This document shows positions 38,648-47,265 of a stretch of 64,000 bases of DNA, in pieces; the first letter of the stretch is position 1, and every line of letters starts with the position of its first letter. This DNA is from Streptococcus sp. 29887 (GTDB lineage: Bacteria; Bacillota; Bacilli; Lactobacillales; Streptococcaceae). Position numbers and translations under genes: made by a program. The DNA lies in NCBI RefSeq assembly GCF_032595075.1, contig NZ_CP118735.1:834001-898000 (forward strand). Direction: 5' to 3'. Below the pieces are notes generated by a model. The model was given only the letters and a program-made list of their open reading frames with translations, searched no databases and was not told where the DNA came from.

Positions 38648-39814
38648 ATGCGTTATTTAACAGCTGGTGAGTCCCATGGACCACGCTTAACAGCCATCAT
38701 CGAGGGAGTTCCAGCTGGTCTTCCTTTGACTGCAGAAGATATCAATGCGGATTTGAAACGTCGCCAAGGTGGTTACGGTCGTGGAAGCCGGATGCAAATC
38801 GAAACAGACCGTGTAGAAATTACGGCTGGTGTGCGCCATGGTAAGACCACGGGGGCCCCAATTACCCTCAATGTGACCAATAAGGACCATCAAAAGTGGC
38901 TAGATATTATGGCTGTAGAAGATATTGAGGACAAGCTCAAGAGCAAGCGTCGTATCAGACATCCTCGTCCAGGTCATGCGGACTTGGTTGGTGGTATGAA
39001 ATACCGTTTTGATGATTTGCGAAATTCCTTGGAGCGTTCCAGTGCGCGTGAAACAACCATGCGTGTGGCAGTCGGTGCCGTCGCCAAACGAATTTTGGCG
39101 GAGCTGGATATTGAAATTGCTAACCACGTTGTCGTTTTCGGTGGTAAGGAAATTGATGTTCCAGATGGCTTAACTGTTGCAGAAATCAAAGAACGTGCAG
39201 CCAAGTCTGAAGTTTCCATCGTTAACCAAGAGCGTGAAGAGGAAATCAAGGCCTATATCGACCAAATTAAGCGTGATGGTGATACCATTGGTGGTGTCGT
39301 CGAAACCATTGTTGGTGGTGTTCCAGTTGGTTTAGGTTCCTATGTTCAATGGGATAAGAAATTGGATGCTAAGCTGGCTCAGGCAGTGGTTTCTATCAAT
39401 GCATTTAAAGGAGCAGAATTCGGGGTTGGTTTCCAAGCAGGCTACCTAAAAGGCAGTCAGGTCATGGATGAAATTCTTTGGTCTGAGCAAGAGGGCTACA
39501 CACGCAGAACCAACAATCTCGGTGGTTTTGAAGGTGGCATGACAAATGGACAGCCTTTGGTGATCCGTGGTGTTATGAAACCAATTCCAACCCTCTACAA
39601 GCCTTTGATGTCCGTTGATATTGACACGCATGAGCCTTATAAGGCGACTGTGGAGCGTTCTGACCCAACGGCTCTTCCAGCAGCTGGTGTGGTTATGGAA
39701 TCTGTAGTTGCTACGACCATTGCAACAGAAATCTTAGAGAAATTCTCTTCTGATAACATGGAAGAATTAAAGGCTGCAGTAGCAAGTCACCGTGATTATG
39801 TTAGAAATTTCTAG
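38648..39814 (+). CDS. aroC: Chorismate synthase
   Basis: 388 residues. Converts EPSP to chorismate using reduced [24 protein letters not shown] at the N-terminus, [33 protein letters not shown] and [32 protein letters not shown] are all diagnostic. SD GGAGAATTAA, 2 bp after aroD. Confidence 0.97.
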   Translation: MRYLTAGESHGPRLTAIIEGVPAGLPLTAEDINADLKRRQGGYGRGSRMQIETDRVEITAGVRHGKTTGAPITLNVTNKDHQKWLDIMAVEDIEDKLKSKRRIRHPRPGHADLVGGMKYRFDDLRNSLERSSARETTMRVAVGAVAKRILAELDIEIANHVVVFGGKEIDVPDGLTVAEIKERAAKSEVSIVNQEREEEIKAYIDQIKRDGDTIGGVVETIVGGVPVGLGSYVQWDKKLDAKLAQAVVSINAFKGAEFGVGFQAGYLKGSQVMDEILWSEQEGYTRRTNNLGGFEGGMTNGQPLVIRGVMKPIPTLYKPLMSVDIDTHEPYKATVERSDPTALPAAGVVMESVVATTIATEILEKFSSDNMEELKAAVASHRDYVRNF

Positions 39815-39821
39815 GTCGACA

Positions 39822-40925
39822 ATGAAAAAAACTATTTTGATAGTCGGTCTAGGACTGATCGGAAGTTCTCTAGCCCTCTGTATCCGCAAACAACACCCAG
39901 ATTATCATATCTTAGGTTATGAACCCAATCAAGCATCAGCAAGTATAGCCACAGAAAGACAGATGGTTGATGAGCTATCGGATAATCTAGCTGAACTAGC
40001 TGGTCAAGCAGATGTGATACTGCTCTGTGTTCCCATTCAGGTTTCGCTTGACTTGATAGAAGACTTAAGTTACATGAAGCTGAAAGAGGGGGTCTTGATT
40101 ACGGATGCGGGTTCGACCAAGTCGGCTATTGTAGATGCTGCTGAGAAATTTTTGCTTCCCAAACAAATCAATTTCCTTGGTGGACATCCCATGGCGGGTA
40201 GTCACAAGTCAGGGGCTGCCGCTGCAGATTTACACTTGTTTGAAAATGCCTATTTTATCATGACACCCTGTCAGGCTACAAAGGCAGATGCTGTACCTAG
40301 ATTGACAGATTTACTGTCTGGAACAGGTGCCCGCTTTGTCCAGATTGATGCGGTAGAGCATGACAAGGTAACAAGCCAGATTTCCCATTTTCCACACGTC
40401 TTGGCCTCTAGTTTGATGAATCAGGCTGGGGATTATGCCCAGGAACATCCCTTCACCAATAATTTTGCGGCAGGTGGTTTTCGGGATATGACCCGGATTG
40501 CTGAGAGTGAGCCGGGGATGTGGACCAGCATTCTCATGACCAATCCAGAAGCGATTTTGGATAGGATTGAGGAGTTTCAAAAGAGATTAAGTCAAGTGTC
40601 AACGGTCTTGAGATCTGGAGATAAAGAAGCTATTTGGGAATTCTTTGAAAAAGGACGTCAGACTCGCAAGGCTATGGAAATTCATAAGCGGGCCGGTGTG
40701 GATTCCTTTTATGATTTATTTCTTAGCGTTCCCGATGAGGAAGATACGATTTTGAAGGTCTTGGAAGTCCTGCGTGGTATTTCCATTGTCAATATTCGTA
40801 TTAACGAAGAAAACCGTGAAGATATTCACGGTATATTGCAAATTACGTTTAAAACAAGAGAGAATTTGGAGGAGGCTTCGCAGCGATTGCGAATCCAGAC
40901 CAACTACCAAATTAACCATGATTAA
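39822..40925 (+). CDS. tyrA: Prephenate dehydrogenase
   Basis: 367 residues. Makes 4-hydroxyphenylpyruvate for tyrosine. Rossmann motif ILIVGLGLIGSSLAL, TDAGSTKSAIV, LGGHPMAGSHKSGAAAA and the catalytic His in ISHFPHVLASSLM. The last ~70 residues (ILKVLEVLRGISIVNIRINEENREDIHGILQITFKTRE) look like an ACT domain, so tyrosine feedback is likely. Start at ATG 39822, 7 bp after aroC; the frame is open into aroC. Confidence 0.95.
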   Translation: MKKTILIVGLGLIGSSLALCIRKQHPDYHILGYEPNQASASIATERQMVDELSDNLAELAGQADVILLCVPIQVSLDLIEDLSYMKLKEGVLITDAGSTKSAIVDAAEKFLLPKQINFLGGHPMAGSHKSGAAAADLHLFENAYFIMTPCQATKADAVPRLTDLLSGTGARFVQIDAVEHDKVTSQISHFPHVLASSLMNQAGDYAQEHPFTNNFAAGGFRDMTRIAESEPGMWTSILMTNPEAILDRIEEFQKRLSQVSTVLRSGDKEAIWEFFEKGRQTRKAMEIHKRAGVDSFYDLFLSVPDEEDTILKVLEVLRGISIVNIRINEENREDIHGILQITFKTRENLEEASQRLRIQTNYQINHD

Positions 40926-40937
40926 AGGAGAAAGTTT

Positions 40938-41276
40938 ATGTCAACAAATATCTATGATATTGCAAATGAATTGGAACGTGCTATCCGTAACCTGCCTGAA
41001 TATAAGGCGGTAGAGGCAGTCAAAGTTTCCGTCGAAGGCAATCCTGAAGCCAAAGAAATTTTGGAGAGCTATATCACTTTCCAAAAAGGTATTCAGGAAA
41101 AATTACAAGCGGGTGATATTCCAACTGAGGAAGATCAAAAAACCATGTTGGATTTCAATAAGAAAGTTCAAGCTAATCCACTTCTTGTTGAATACTTTAC
41201 AAAACAGCAGCAGTTGGCAGCTTATGTAGCTGATTTGGAACGTATTATTTTCAAACCCTTGAATGAATTGTTATAA
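40938..41276 (+). CDS. YlbF/YmcA (Com_YlbF) family protein
   Basis: 112 residues, helical. IYDIANELERAIRNLPEYKAV and the middle QKGIQEKLQAGDIPTEEDQKTMLDFNKKVQANPLLVEYFTKQQQLAAYVADLERII fit the Com_YlbF/DUF964 family, whose Bacillus members join the Y-complex affecting RNase Y. It follows tyrA in other streptococci as well. SD AAAGGAG 8 nt upstream. Confidence 0.9.
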   Translation: MSTNIYDIANELERAIRNLPEYKAVEAVKVSVEGNPEAKEILESYITFQKGIQEKLQAGDIPTEEDQKTMLDFNKKVQANPLLVEYFTKQQQLAAYVADLERIIFKPLNELL

Positions 41277-41277
41277 A

Positions 41278-41306
41278 GAGTACAGCCGAAAGGCTGTATT
41301 TTTGTT
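41278..41306 (+). terminator. Terminator of aroD-aroC-tyrA-ylbF
   Basis: TACAGCC-gaaa-GGCTGTA (41281-41298) followed by TTTTTGTTT. Confidence 0.88.
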
Positions 41307-41324
41307 TGAAAAATTGGACTTTAC

Positions 41325-41395
41325 TTGACATTATGGAAAAATTGGTATATACTACAATTAGTATATGGTTATAACCAGTATATAGAAATATTATA
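41325..41395 (+). promoter_or_regulatory. nagA promoter with overlapping palindromic operators
   Basis: TTGACA (41325-41330), 17-bp spacer, TATACT (41348-41353). AATTGGTATATACTACAATT (41340-41359) covers the -10, and a second palindrome TATATGGTTATAACCAGTATATA (about 41362-41384) follows. Both resemble GntR/HutC-family NagR (YvoA) sites, which control nag genes in Firmicutes. Operator identity is inferred. Confidence 0.55.
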
Positions 41396-41415
41396 TTGAA
41401 TTAAGGAGGTAGGAC

Positions 41416-42564
41416 ATGTCTAAGTATATATATGCTAAGTCTATTATTTTGAAGGATACTGAGGTAGAGAATGCCTATCTCGAACTAACAGATATAGGTA
41501 CCTTTGGTAAAATTCTGACAGAAAAGCCTGAAGGGGATATTATCGACTATTCCGACTATCATCTGGCAGCAGGTTTGGTGGATACCCACATTCATGGCTA
41601 TGCATCTCATGATGTCATGGACAATGATTTTGAAGGCATCAAGGTCATTTCAGAAGGCCTCTTATCTTGTGGGGTAACTTCTTGGTTGCCAACGACCTTA
41701 ACAGATTCTACTGAAAATTTAGATGCAGTCTGTGAGACGATTGGAACCTATGCAGGGCAAGAAACAGGTGCTAAAATTCAAGGTATTTTCTTAGAAGGTC
41801 CCTTCTTTACAGAAAAATACAAGGGAGCTCAGAATCCCAAGTATATGAGCGATCCATCGATTGAGAAGTTGGATAAATGGCACCAGCTCTCCAAGGGTCT
41901 GGTCAATAAAATTGCCATTGCACCAGAAAGAGAAGGCGTGACAGAATTTATCGAATTTGCCAACAGCAAGGCCATTCATACAGCTCTTGCCCATAGTGAT
42001 GCGACCTATGCGCAAGCCAAAGCAGCTGTTGATGCAGGAGCCAATATTTTTGTACATGTTTACAATGGTATGAGTGGGCTACATCATCGTGAGCCAGGAA
42101 TGGTTGGCGCAGCACTGAACTTAAAAAATGTTTATGCAGAAATGATTTGTGACGGTCACCATGTTCATCCAGCGGCAGCAGAAATTGTTATCAAGGCGCG
42201 TGGCGCAGAAGAAACTGTATTGATTACGGACTGTATGCGAGCAGGAGGCATGGGTGAAGGAAATTCTCGATTAGGAGAATTTGAAGTCGTTGTAAAAGAC
42301 GGCACAGCCCGCCTCAAGCACAATGGCAGCTTGGCAGGATCTATTCTCGAATTGATTCAAGCTGTTCAACATGTGGTTGAATGGGGCTTGGTTTCCCTGC
42401 CTGATGCCCTTCGAATGGCATCTTTGGCACCAGCTCGTTCTGTCAACATTGATCATATTTGTGGTCAGATTGCAGAAGGACGGGCAGCAGACTTTATCGT
42501 CGTAGATGATGCAGGACGATTGCAAGCAACCTACTTAGACGGTGTGAAACGATTTGAAAATTAG
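41416..42564 (+). CDS. nagA: N-acetylglucosamine-6-phosphate deacetylase
   Basis: 382 residues. GlcNAc-6-P to GlcN-6-P + acetate. Metal and catalytic motifs: LVDTHIHGYASHDVMD (~57), FLEGPFF (~127), ALAHSDATYAQAKAAVDAGANIFVHVYNGMSGLHHREPG (~193-232), VLITDCMRAGGM (~271) with the catalytic Asp, and the C-terminal GRAADFIVVD. SD AAGGAGG at 41403-41409. Its own regulated promoter; not part of the aro block. Confidence 0.96.
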   Translation: MSKYIYAKSIILKDTEVENAYLELTDIGTFGKILTEKPEGDIIDYSDYHLAAGLVDTHIHGYASHDVMDNDFEGIKVISEGLLSCGVTSWLPTTLTDSTENLDAVCETIGTYAGQETGAKIQGIFLEGPFFTEKYKGAQNPKYMSDPSIEKLDKWHQLSKGLVNKIAIAPEREGVTEFIEFANSKAIHTALAHSDATYAQAKAAVDAGANIFVHVYNGMSGLHHREPGMVGAALNLKNVYAEMICDGHHVHPAAAEIVIKARGAEETVLITDCMRAGGMGEGNSRLGEFEVVVKDGTARLKHNGSLAGSILELIQAVQHVVEWGLVSLPDALRMASLAPARSVNIDHICGQIAEGRAADFIVVDDAGRLQATYLDGVKRFEN

Positions 42565-42638
42565 TTAAAGGCTTCTAAACTGCTAGTTGTATATCAACAG
42601 CAACTTAATTGGTAATACTATTTTCCAGGAGGAATCTA

Positions 42639-43640
42639 ATGACAAAATTACAACTTTCTCAGGCTAAATTTGACCATATGACACGCTTGTCAAACAGCGA
42701 CAAAGTCATTGCAGCCCTAGCTATTGACCAACGTGGTGCATTGAAACGCCTTTTGGCTGCGGCAGCAGGTGGTGGCGAATTTGGAGATGATATTTTGATT
42801 GATTTCAAAAAAGTCATCTCAAGCGATTTGACGCCTTATGCAAGCTCCATCCTTTTGGATGCGGAATACGGTGTTCCAGCTTCAGAATTGCGCCATGCAG
42901 ACTGTGGCTTCATTGCAGCCTATGAAAAAACAGGTTACGATGCCTCAACTCCAGGTCGTTTGCCAGACCTTTTGCCAAACTGGTCAGCAAAACGCATCAA
43001 AGAATTGGGTGCAGATGCCGTCAAAATCTTGCTCTACTATGATGTAGATGACAAGCCAGAAATCAACGACATCAAGCATGCTTGGGTAGAACGCATTGGT
43101 AGCGAGTGTGTGGCAGAAGATATTCCTTACTTCGTGGAAATCTTGACCTACGATGCTAGCGACATGGATGTAACCTCTCGTGAGTATGCAGCCCTTAAAC
43201 CACGTAAGGTTAATGGAGCTATGCGCGAATTCAGCAAGCCACGCTACAATGCAGATGTGCTTAAGGTAGAAGTACCGGTTAACATGAACTTTGTAGAAGG
43301 CTACACAGATGAAGAGCCAGTCTACACAGTTGAGGAAGCCAAAGCCTTCTTCAAGGAGCAAACAGACAGTACTCACTTGCCGTTTATCTATTTGAGTGCG
43401 GGCGTGTCTGCGAAACTCTTCCAAGAAACCCTTGTCTTTGCTAAAGAAGCAGGTTCAAGCTTTAACGGTGTTCTTTGTGGACGTGCAACTTGGAAGGATG
43501 CAGTAGCAATCTTTGCAAGCGAAGGGGAAGAAGCAGCTAAAGCTTGGTTGGCTGATCAAGGTCGTCGCAACGTCGAGGAGCTTAATGAAGTTCTGGCAAC
43601 TACTGCTCATCCTTGGACAGAAAAAGTAGAAGTCAAATAA
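42639..43640 (+). CDS. lacD: Tagatose 1,6-diphosphate aldolase
   Basis: 333 residues. LacD cleaves tagatose-1,6-bisphosphate to DHAP and glyceraldehyde-3-P. ALAIDQRGALKRLLA, LLDAEYGVPAS, AVKILLYYDVDD with the Schiff-base Lys and YLSAGVSAKLFQETL are class I LacD motifs. Start ATG 42639 with AGGAGG at 42627-42632; the frame is open to 42609. No lacA/B/C or PTS genes adjoin, so it may serve another aldol reaction or be regulatory, as reported for a LacD paralogue in S. pyogenes. Confidence 0.94.
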   Translation: MTKLQLSQAKFDHMTRLSNSDKVIAALAIDQRGALKRLLAAAAGGGEFGDDILIDFKKVISSDLTPYASSILLDAEYGVPASELRHADCGFIAAYEKTGYDASTPGRLPDLLPNWSAKRIKELGADAVKILLYYDVDDKPEINDIKHAWVERIGSECVAEDIPYFVEILTYDASDMDVTSREYAALKPRKVNGAMREFSKPRYNADVLKVEVPVNMNFVEGYTDEEPVYTVEEAKAFFKEQTDSTHLPFIYLSAGVSAKLFQETLVFAKEAGSSFNGVLCGRATWKDAVAIFASEGEEAAKAWLADQGRRNVEELNEVLATTAHPWTEKVEVK

Positions 43641-43647
43641 AAACTTT

Positions 43648-43883
43648 GGGAGCGGGAAAGAACTCGACTGGTCAAAAACATACTAAGATTAGTAGTGAGG
43701 AAATCTCCGACGGGAGAGAGTACTCACTACTTTTTCTTTATGATAAAGTAGAGGTGTCTTGTTAAGTCGACAACTCTTTTGACGCTAGACGTCGCATCAA
43801 AAAAAAGAGTTCGTCTTCCCGCCCCCGCACAGTTGATTAGGTCAGATTTGGAGTGTAAAACACGAACAAATCTGCCAATCAAC
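43648..43883. repeat. Large structured intergenic element after lacD
   Basis: A long imperfect stem (43648-43658 with 43816-43826, continued by GAACTC 43660-43665 / GAGTTC 43807-43812) encloses a hairpin at 43691-43731 (AGTAGTGAG/CTCACTACT plus inner TCTCC/GGAGA, then TTTTTCTTT, a good lacD terminator) and a hairpin at 43772-43811 (AACTCTTTTGA). A third, three-tier hairpin follows at 43832-43883 (GTTGATT/AATCAAC, CAGATTTG/CAAATCTG, GTGT/ACAC). No coding frame is supported. Probably a composite of extragenic palindromic repeats. Confidence 0.72.
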
Positions 43884-43919
43884 CACTGCGTTGAGATGTT
43901 GACACGAACCCTGAGAAGC

Positions 43920-43949
43920 GAGGTTGTTTTTTTTGCCCAGCCTCTTTTT
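43920..43949 (+). terminator. Terminator-like hairpin before the importer promoter
   Basis: GAGGTTG (43920-43926)/CAGCCTC (43938-43944) with one G-T pair, then TTTTTC. Confidence 0.5.
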
Positions 43950-44013
43950 CCATGAAATTATTAAAAGATTTTCGGAAAAAAGTTGAAAAATCTGAAAATT
44001 TAAGCAATTTTTG

Positions 44014-44042
44014 TTGACAAATGCTTGAAAATGAATTAAGAT
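44014..44042 (+). promoter_or_regulatory. Promoter of the TrpXYZ-type importer operon
   Basis: Perfect TTGACA (44014-44019), 17-bp spacer, TAAGAT (44037-44042). Start about 44049, giving a ~309-nt leader before the first structural gene. Confidence 0.75.
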
Positions 44043-44079
44043 AAGTAGGAATTAAAAATCAATAGAAAGGAAAACAGAG

Positions 44080-44142
44080 ATGTTAGAAATGTGTCAAAAC
44101 CATTCAGCTAATCATACTTATTTCTACGGCTATTTTAGATAG
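44080..44142 (+). CDS. Leader peptide with Tyr/Phe-rich end (candidate attenuator peptide)
   Basis: 20 codons, ATG 44080 with SD AAGGA (44067-44071) 8 nt upstream, stop TAG 44140-44142. Residues 13-20 read TYFYGYFR: five aromatic residues (three Tyr, two Phe) at codons 14, 15, 16, 18 and 19 (44119-44136). The stop codon touches the 5' arm of the first helix of the leader RNA (44142), so a ribosome stalled on the aromatic codons would cover that arm. There is no Trp codon. Too short for standard annotation; support is the ribosome site, position and codon content. Confidence 0.7.
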   Translation: MLEMCQNHSANHTYFYGYFR

Positions 44143-44330
44143 TGTTTGTAGACATGGTAAACATGGATGCAAACACGGGAACGTAAGGTTTGTATCTATG
44201 TGGCTGTAGCTGTTTTGACGTGTGCCTCATAGATGATACATCTAAATGGCACAGTACTTCATTCTGTTTTCACATACAGTTGAAATATGGGACCGTTTAG
44301 AGTGTAGTCTAAGCGGTCCTTTCGTATTCA
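44142..44330 (+). promoter_or_regulatory. Candidate transcription attenuator of the importer operon
   Basis: Mutually exclusive helices: 1:2 GTGTTTG (44142-44148)/CAAACAC (44170-44176) with inner CATG/CATG; 2:3 a 13-bp helix 44162-44174 with 44188-44200 (two G-U); 3:4 TGTATCTATG (44191-44200) with 44228-44240. Segment ACATCTAAA (44238-44246) can pair with 44296-44305, the left arm of the terminator, while the terminator itself is a 12-bp stem GGACCGTTTAGA (44290-44301)/TCTAAGCGGTCC (44308-44319) followed by TTTCGTATTCATTTTTT. No T-box AGGGTGGNACCGCG motif is present. Confidence 0.65.
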
Positions 44331-44357
44331 TTTTTTATTAAATAAAGGAGATAAATC

Positions 44358-45317
44358 ATGGGATTTAAAAAAATTATCCTTAGTTCAGTAACACTCTTAT
44401 CAGCAATTACCATGGCTGCTTGTAGCTCAAGTTCATCAGACAATAGTTCAGTAAATGTTGGTATCATTCAGTATGCCGAGCATGAGGCATTAACTGCAGC
44501 CCGTGAAGGTTTTGTGGAAGCCTTGGCAGAAGCAGGCTACAAAGAAGGTGAAAACTTAACAATTGATTTGCAAAATTCACAAGGTGATCAAGCCAATTTG
44601 CAGACAATGGTTCAAAAGTTAGCTGGTAACAATGACCTTAACTTTGCCATTGCAACACCAGCTGCCCAGGCCATGTTAAACGCAGATGCTGAAACTCCTG
44701 GCGTATTTACAGCTGTAACGGATCCAGTTGAAGCAGGCTTGGTGGAATCCTTGGAAGTCCCAGGAGGAAGCATGACAGGCTCAATTGATGCGACAGATGT
44801 AGAGGGGCAAATTGATATGTTAGTCAAAGTAGTTCCCTCTGCCAAAATAGTTGGTATTTTCTACAATTCTAGCGAGGTAAACTCTGAAGTTCAAGCAGAG
44901 CAGGCAAAAAAAGCGCTTGAAGCAAAAGGGATTAAGGTAGAAGTGACGACTGTTACTTCAACTAACGATGTTCAGCAAGCCATCACTTCATTGGCTGGCA
45001 AAGTGGATGCAATCTACCTTCCAACTGATAACACAGTAGCATCAACAGCTTCGACCATTGGCGATGTTTTGAAAGAGGCAAAAGTTCCAGCTATGGGATC
45101 TGACGCAGCGGTTATTGATGCAGCACTCTTTACCTACGGTGTTGACTACCATGCAATCGGTGTGCAGGCTGGAGAATTAGCTGCTAAAATTTTGGATGGT
45201 GAGAAGCCAGCAGACTTGGCTGTTGAAAAACCAAATACAGCAGCTATTACAGTCAATGAAGAAATGGCAACAGTAGTGGGAATTAATCCAGCAACCATTA
45301 AAGCATTGGAAGAATAA
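44358..45317 (+). CDS. ABC importer substrate-binding lipoprotein 1 (TrpX/COG2984 family)
   Basis: 319 residues. Lipoprotein signal peptide with lipobox MAAC at ~19-22. The mature part begins VNVGIIQYAEHEALTAAREGFVEALAEAGYKEGENL and has two Rossmann-like lobes (VVPSAKIVGIFYNSSEVNS; AKVPAMGSDAAVIDAALFTYGVDYHAIGVQAGELAAKIL), as in the ABC substrate-binding family predicted to bind aromatic amino acids. SD AAGGAG 8 nt upstream. First structural gene after the leader. Ligand specificity is not proven. Confidence 0.9.
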   Translation: MGFKKIILSSVTLLSAITMAACSSSSSDNSSVNVGIIQYAEHEALTAAREGFVEALAEAGYKEGENLTIDLQNSQGDQANLQTMVQKLAGNNDLNFAIATPAAQAMLNADAETPGVFTAVTDPVEAGLVESLEVPGGSMTGSIDATDVEGQIDMLVKVVPSAKIVGIFYNSSEVNSEVQAEQAKKALEAKGIKVEVTTVTSTNDVQQAITSLAGKVDAIYLPTDNTVASTASTIGDVLKEAKVPAMGSDAAVIDAALFTYGVDYHAIGVQAGELAAKILDGEKPADLAVEKPNTAAITVNEEMATVVGINPATIKALEE

Positions 45318-45338
45318 ACAGTTAGGAGATTGGATTAT

Positions 45339-46313
45339 ATGTATAATAAACTAGTAAAAAAATTGGCAACTATTTCATTGGCAAGTGTAGCAGCTTTGAC
45401 ACTTGCAGCCTGCGCCTCAACATCTAAACAAGCCTCATCTGAAGCCGTTAAAGTTGGTGTCCTTCAGTATATGGAGCATGAGTCATTGACAGCAGCGCGT
45501 GAAGGTTTTGTGGCTGAACTGGAAGCAAATGGCTACAAGGAAGGTGAAAAATTGGTCTTGGATTATCAAAATGCCCAAGGTGACCAAGCCAACCTTCAGA
45601 CTATTTCAGAACAATTGGTTGGGGAAAATGATTTAGTCCTAGCCATCGCAACGCCATCAGCTCAAAGTTTGGCGACTGTATCAACGGAAACACCAATTCT
45701 CTTTACAGCCGTTACAGATCCATTGTCAGCCGACTTGGTTGAAACAATCGAGAAACCAGGTGGCTTATTGACGGGTACATCTGACCAGGCACCAATTGAT
45801 AAACAAGTTGAATTGCTAGGTCAAGCTGTTCCAGATGCCAAGACAGTTGGTATTTTGTACACTACTAGCGAACGGAACTCAGAAGTTCAGGTAGAACAAG
45901 CCAAGGCATTACTAGAAAAAGCTGGTTACAAGGTTGTTGTCAAAGGAATTACTTCAACCAATGAAGTTCAAGATGCAACAACCAGCTTGATGAAGGATGT
46001 GGATGCTGTCTTTGTTCCAACTGATAATACCGTTGCTTCCACCATGACCATGATTGGTGAATTGTCTGTGGAGCATAAAGTTCCTGTCATCGGTGGTTCA
46101 ACAGATATGGTGGATGAAGGTGGTCTGTTGACCTACGGTACAAACTATGAGGCACTCGGTCGTCAAACTGCCAAAATGGCCATTAAGATCATCGAAGGTG
46201 CTAAGGTATCTGAAACAGCTGTAGAATATCCTGAAACAGTTAGCCTTCATGTCAATGAAGAAATGGCTAAGAAATTGGGTATCGATACGGCTAAACTATC
46301 TGTAACAGAATAA
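45339..46313 (+). CDS. ABC importer substrate-binding lipoprotein 2 (paralogue)
   Basis: 324 residues from ATG 45339 (GGAG at 45325-45328); the open frame reaches 45330. Lipobox LAAC near residue 24. It is a tandem paralogue of the preceding gene: VKVGVLQYMEHESLTAAREGFVAELEANGYKEGEKL aligns directly with it. The two differ in the ligand lobe (GGLLTGTSDQAPIDKQVELLGQ versus GGSMTGSIDATDVEGQIDMLVK), so different ligands or affinities are possible. Both would feed the one permease downstream. Confidence 0.9.
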   Translation: MYNKLVKKLATISLASVAALTLAACASTSKQASSEAVKVGVLQYMEHESLTAAREGFVAELEANGYKEGEKLVLDYQNAQGDQANLQTISEQLVGENDLVLAIATPSAQSLATVSTETPILFTAVTDPLSADLVETIEKPGGLLTGTSDQAPIDKQVELLGQAVPDAKTVGILYTTSERNSEVQVEQAKALLEKAGYKVVVKGITSTNEVQDATTSLMKDVDAVFVPTDNTVASTMTMIGELSVEHKVPVIGGSTDMVDEGGLLTYGTNYEALGRQTAKMAIKIIEGAKVSETAVEYPETVSLHVNEEMAKKLGIDTAKLSVTE

Positions 46314-46362
46314 AAGTGGTAAAATAGAACCTAGTTTATTTTTATCAAATAAGGAGAAAATT

Positions 46363-47256
46363 GTGGATATTATTTTATCAAGCATTTCACAAGGCCTGCT
46401 CTGGTCGGTCATGGCGATTGGTGTTTACCTGACATTTCGTATTTTAGATATCGCAGATATGACAGCGGAGGGGTCTTATCCCCTCGGAGCTGCAGTCTGT
46501 GCAACTGGGATTGTTAATGGAGTAAATCCCTTGCTGGCGACTTTTATGGCAGTGCTAGCAGGTATGGTAGCTGGATTGATTTCAGGTTTGCTTCATACAA
46601 AACTGAAAATTCCAGCCCTTTTGACAGGTATTGTCACTTTGACAGGCCTTTACTCTATCAACTTGAAAATTTTGGGTAAGGCCAACGTGGCCCTACTAAA
46701 ACAAGAAACCTTGGTAACGCAATTGCAGGAATTTGGTTTAACCAAAACAAATGCAGTCTTGGTTATCGGTCTTGTCTTTGTACTAGCAGTTGTAGGTCTG
46801 CTTACTCTCTTGTTGAATACGCAAATTGGTTTGGCTATTCGTTCAACAGGGGACAACATCCCAATGAGTGAGGCCAATGGTATCAACGTTGACAATATGA
46901 AAATCTATGGCTACATGATGTCAAACGGTTTGATTGCCCTCTGTGGCGCCTTGTTGACACAAAACAATGGCTATGCAGATTTGAACTCTGGTACAGGTAC
47001 CATTGTTATCGGTCTGGCATCTGTCATTATTGCAGAAGTTATCTTGCGTAACTTACGCTTGGGTTGGAGATTGTTATCCGTTGTACTTGGTGCAGTTGTT
47101 TACCGTTTGATTATCCTTGCAATTTTGGAAATTCCAGGCATGGATGCAGACCTTGTAAAACTCTTCTCAGCCATTCTCTTGGCAACAGTCCTTTATGTGC
47201 CAGAATTGCAGAAGAAGCTCAACATTCGTCGACCAAAATTGAACGGAAATGCTTAG
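46363..47256 (+). CDS. ABC importer permease (TrpY/COG4120 family)
   Basis: 297 residues, about eight hydrophobic segments. ILDIADMTAEGSYPLGAAVCATGIVNGVNPLLATFMAVLAGMVAGLISGLLHTKLKIPALLTGIVTLTGLYSINL is typical of the branched-chain-like permease subfamily that pairs with COG2984 binding proteins. GTG start at 46363 with AAGGAG 6 nt upstream. It precedes the ATPase gene by 9 bp. Confidence 0.9.
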   Translation: MDIILSSISQGLLWSVMAIGVYLTFRILDIADMTAEGSYPLGAAVCATGIVNGVNPLLATFMAVLAGMVAGLISGLLHTKLKIPALLTGIVTLTGLYSINLKILGKANVALLKQETLVTQLQEFGLTKTNAVLVIGLVFVLAVVGLLTLLLNTQIGLAIRSTGDNIPMSEANGINVDNMKIYGYMMSNGLIALCGALLTQNNGYADLNSGTGTIVIGLASVIIAEVILRNLRLGWRLLSVVLGAVVYRLIILAILEIPGMDADLVKLFSAILLATVLYVPELQKKLNIRRPKLNGNA

Positions 47257-47265
47257 GAGGAAGTC

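Noticed and set aside
44049..44357. T-box riboswitch in the importer leader
   Set aside because: The invariant AGGGTGGNACCGCG-type antiterminator sequence is absent, and no stem I with the usual AGTA/GA motifs could be traced.
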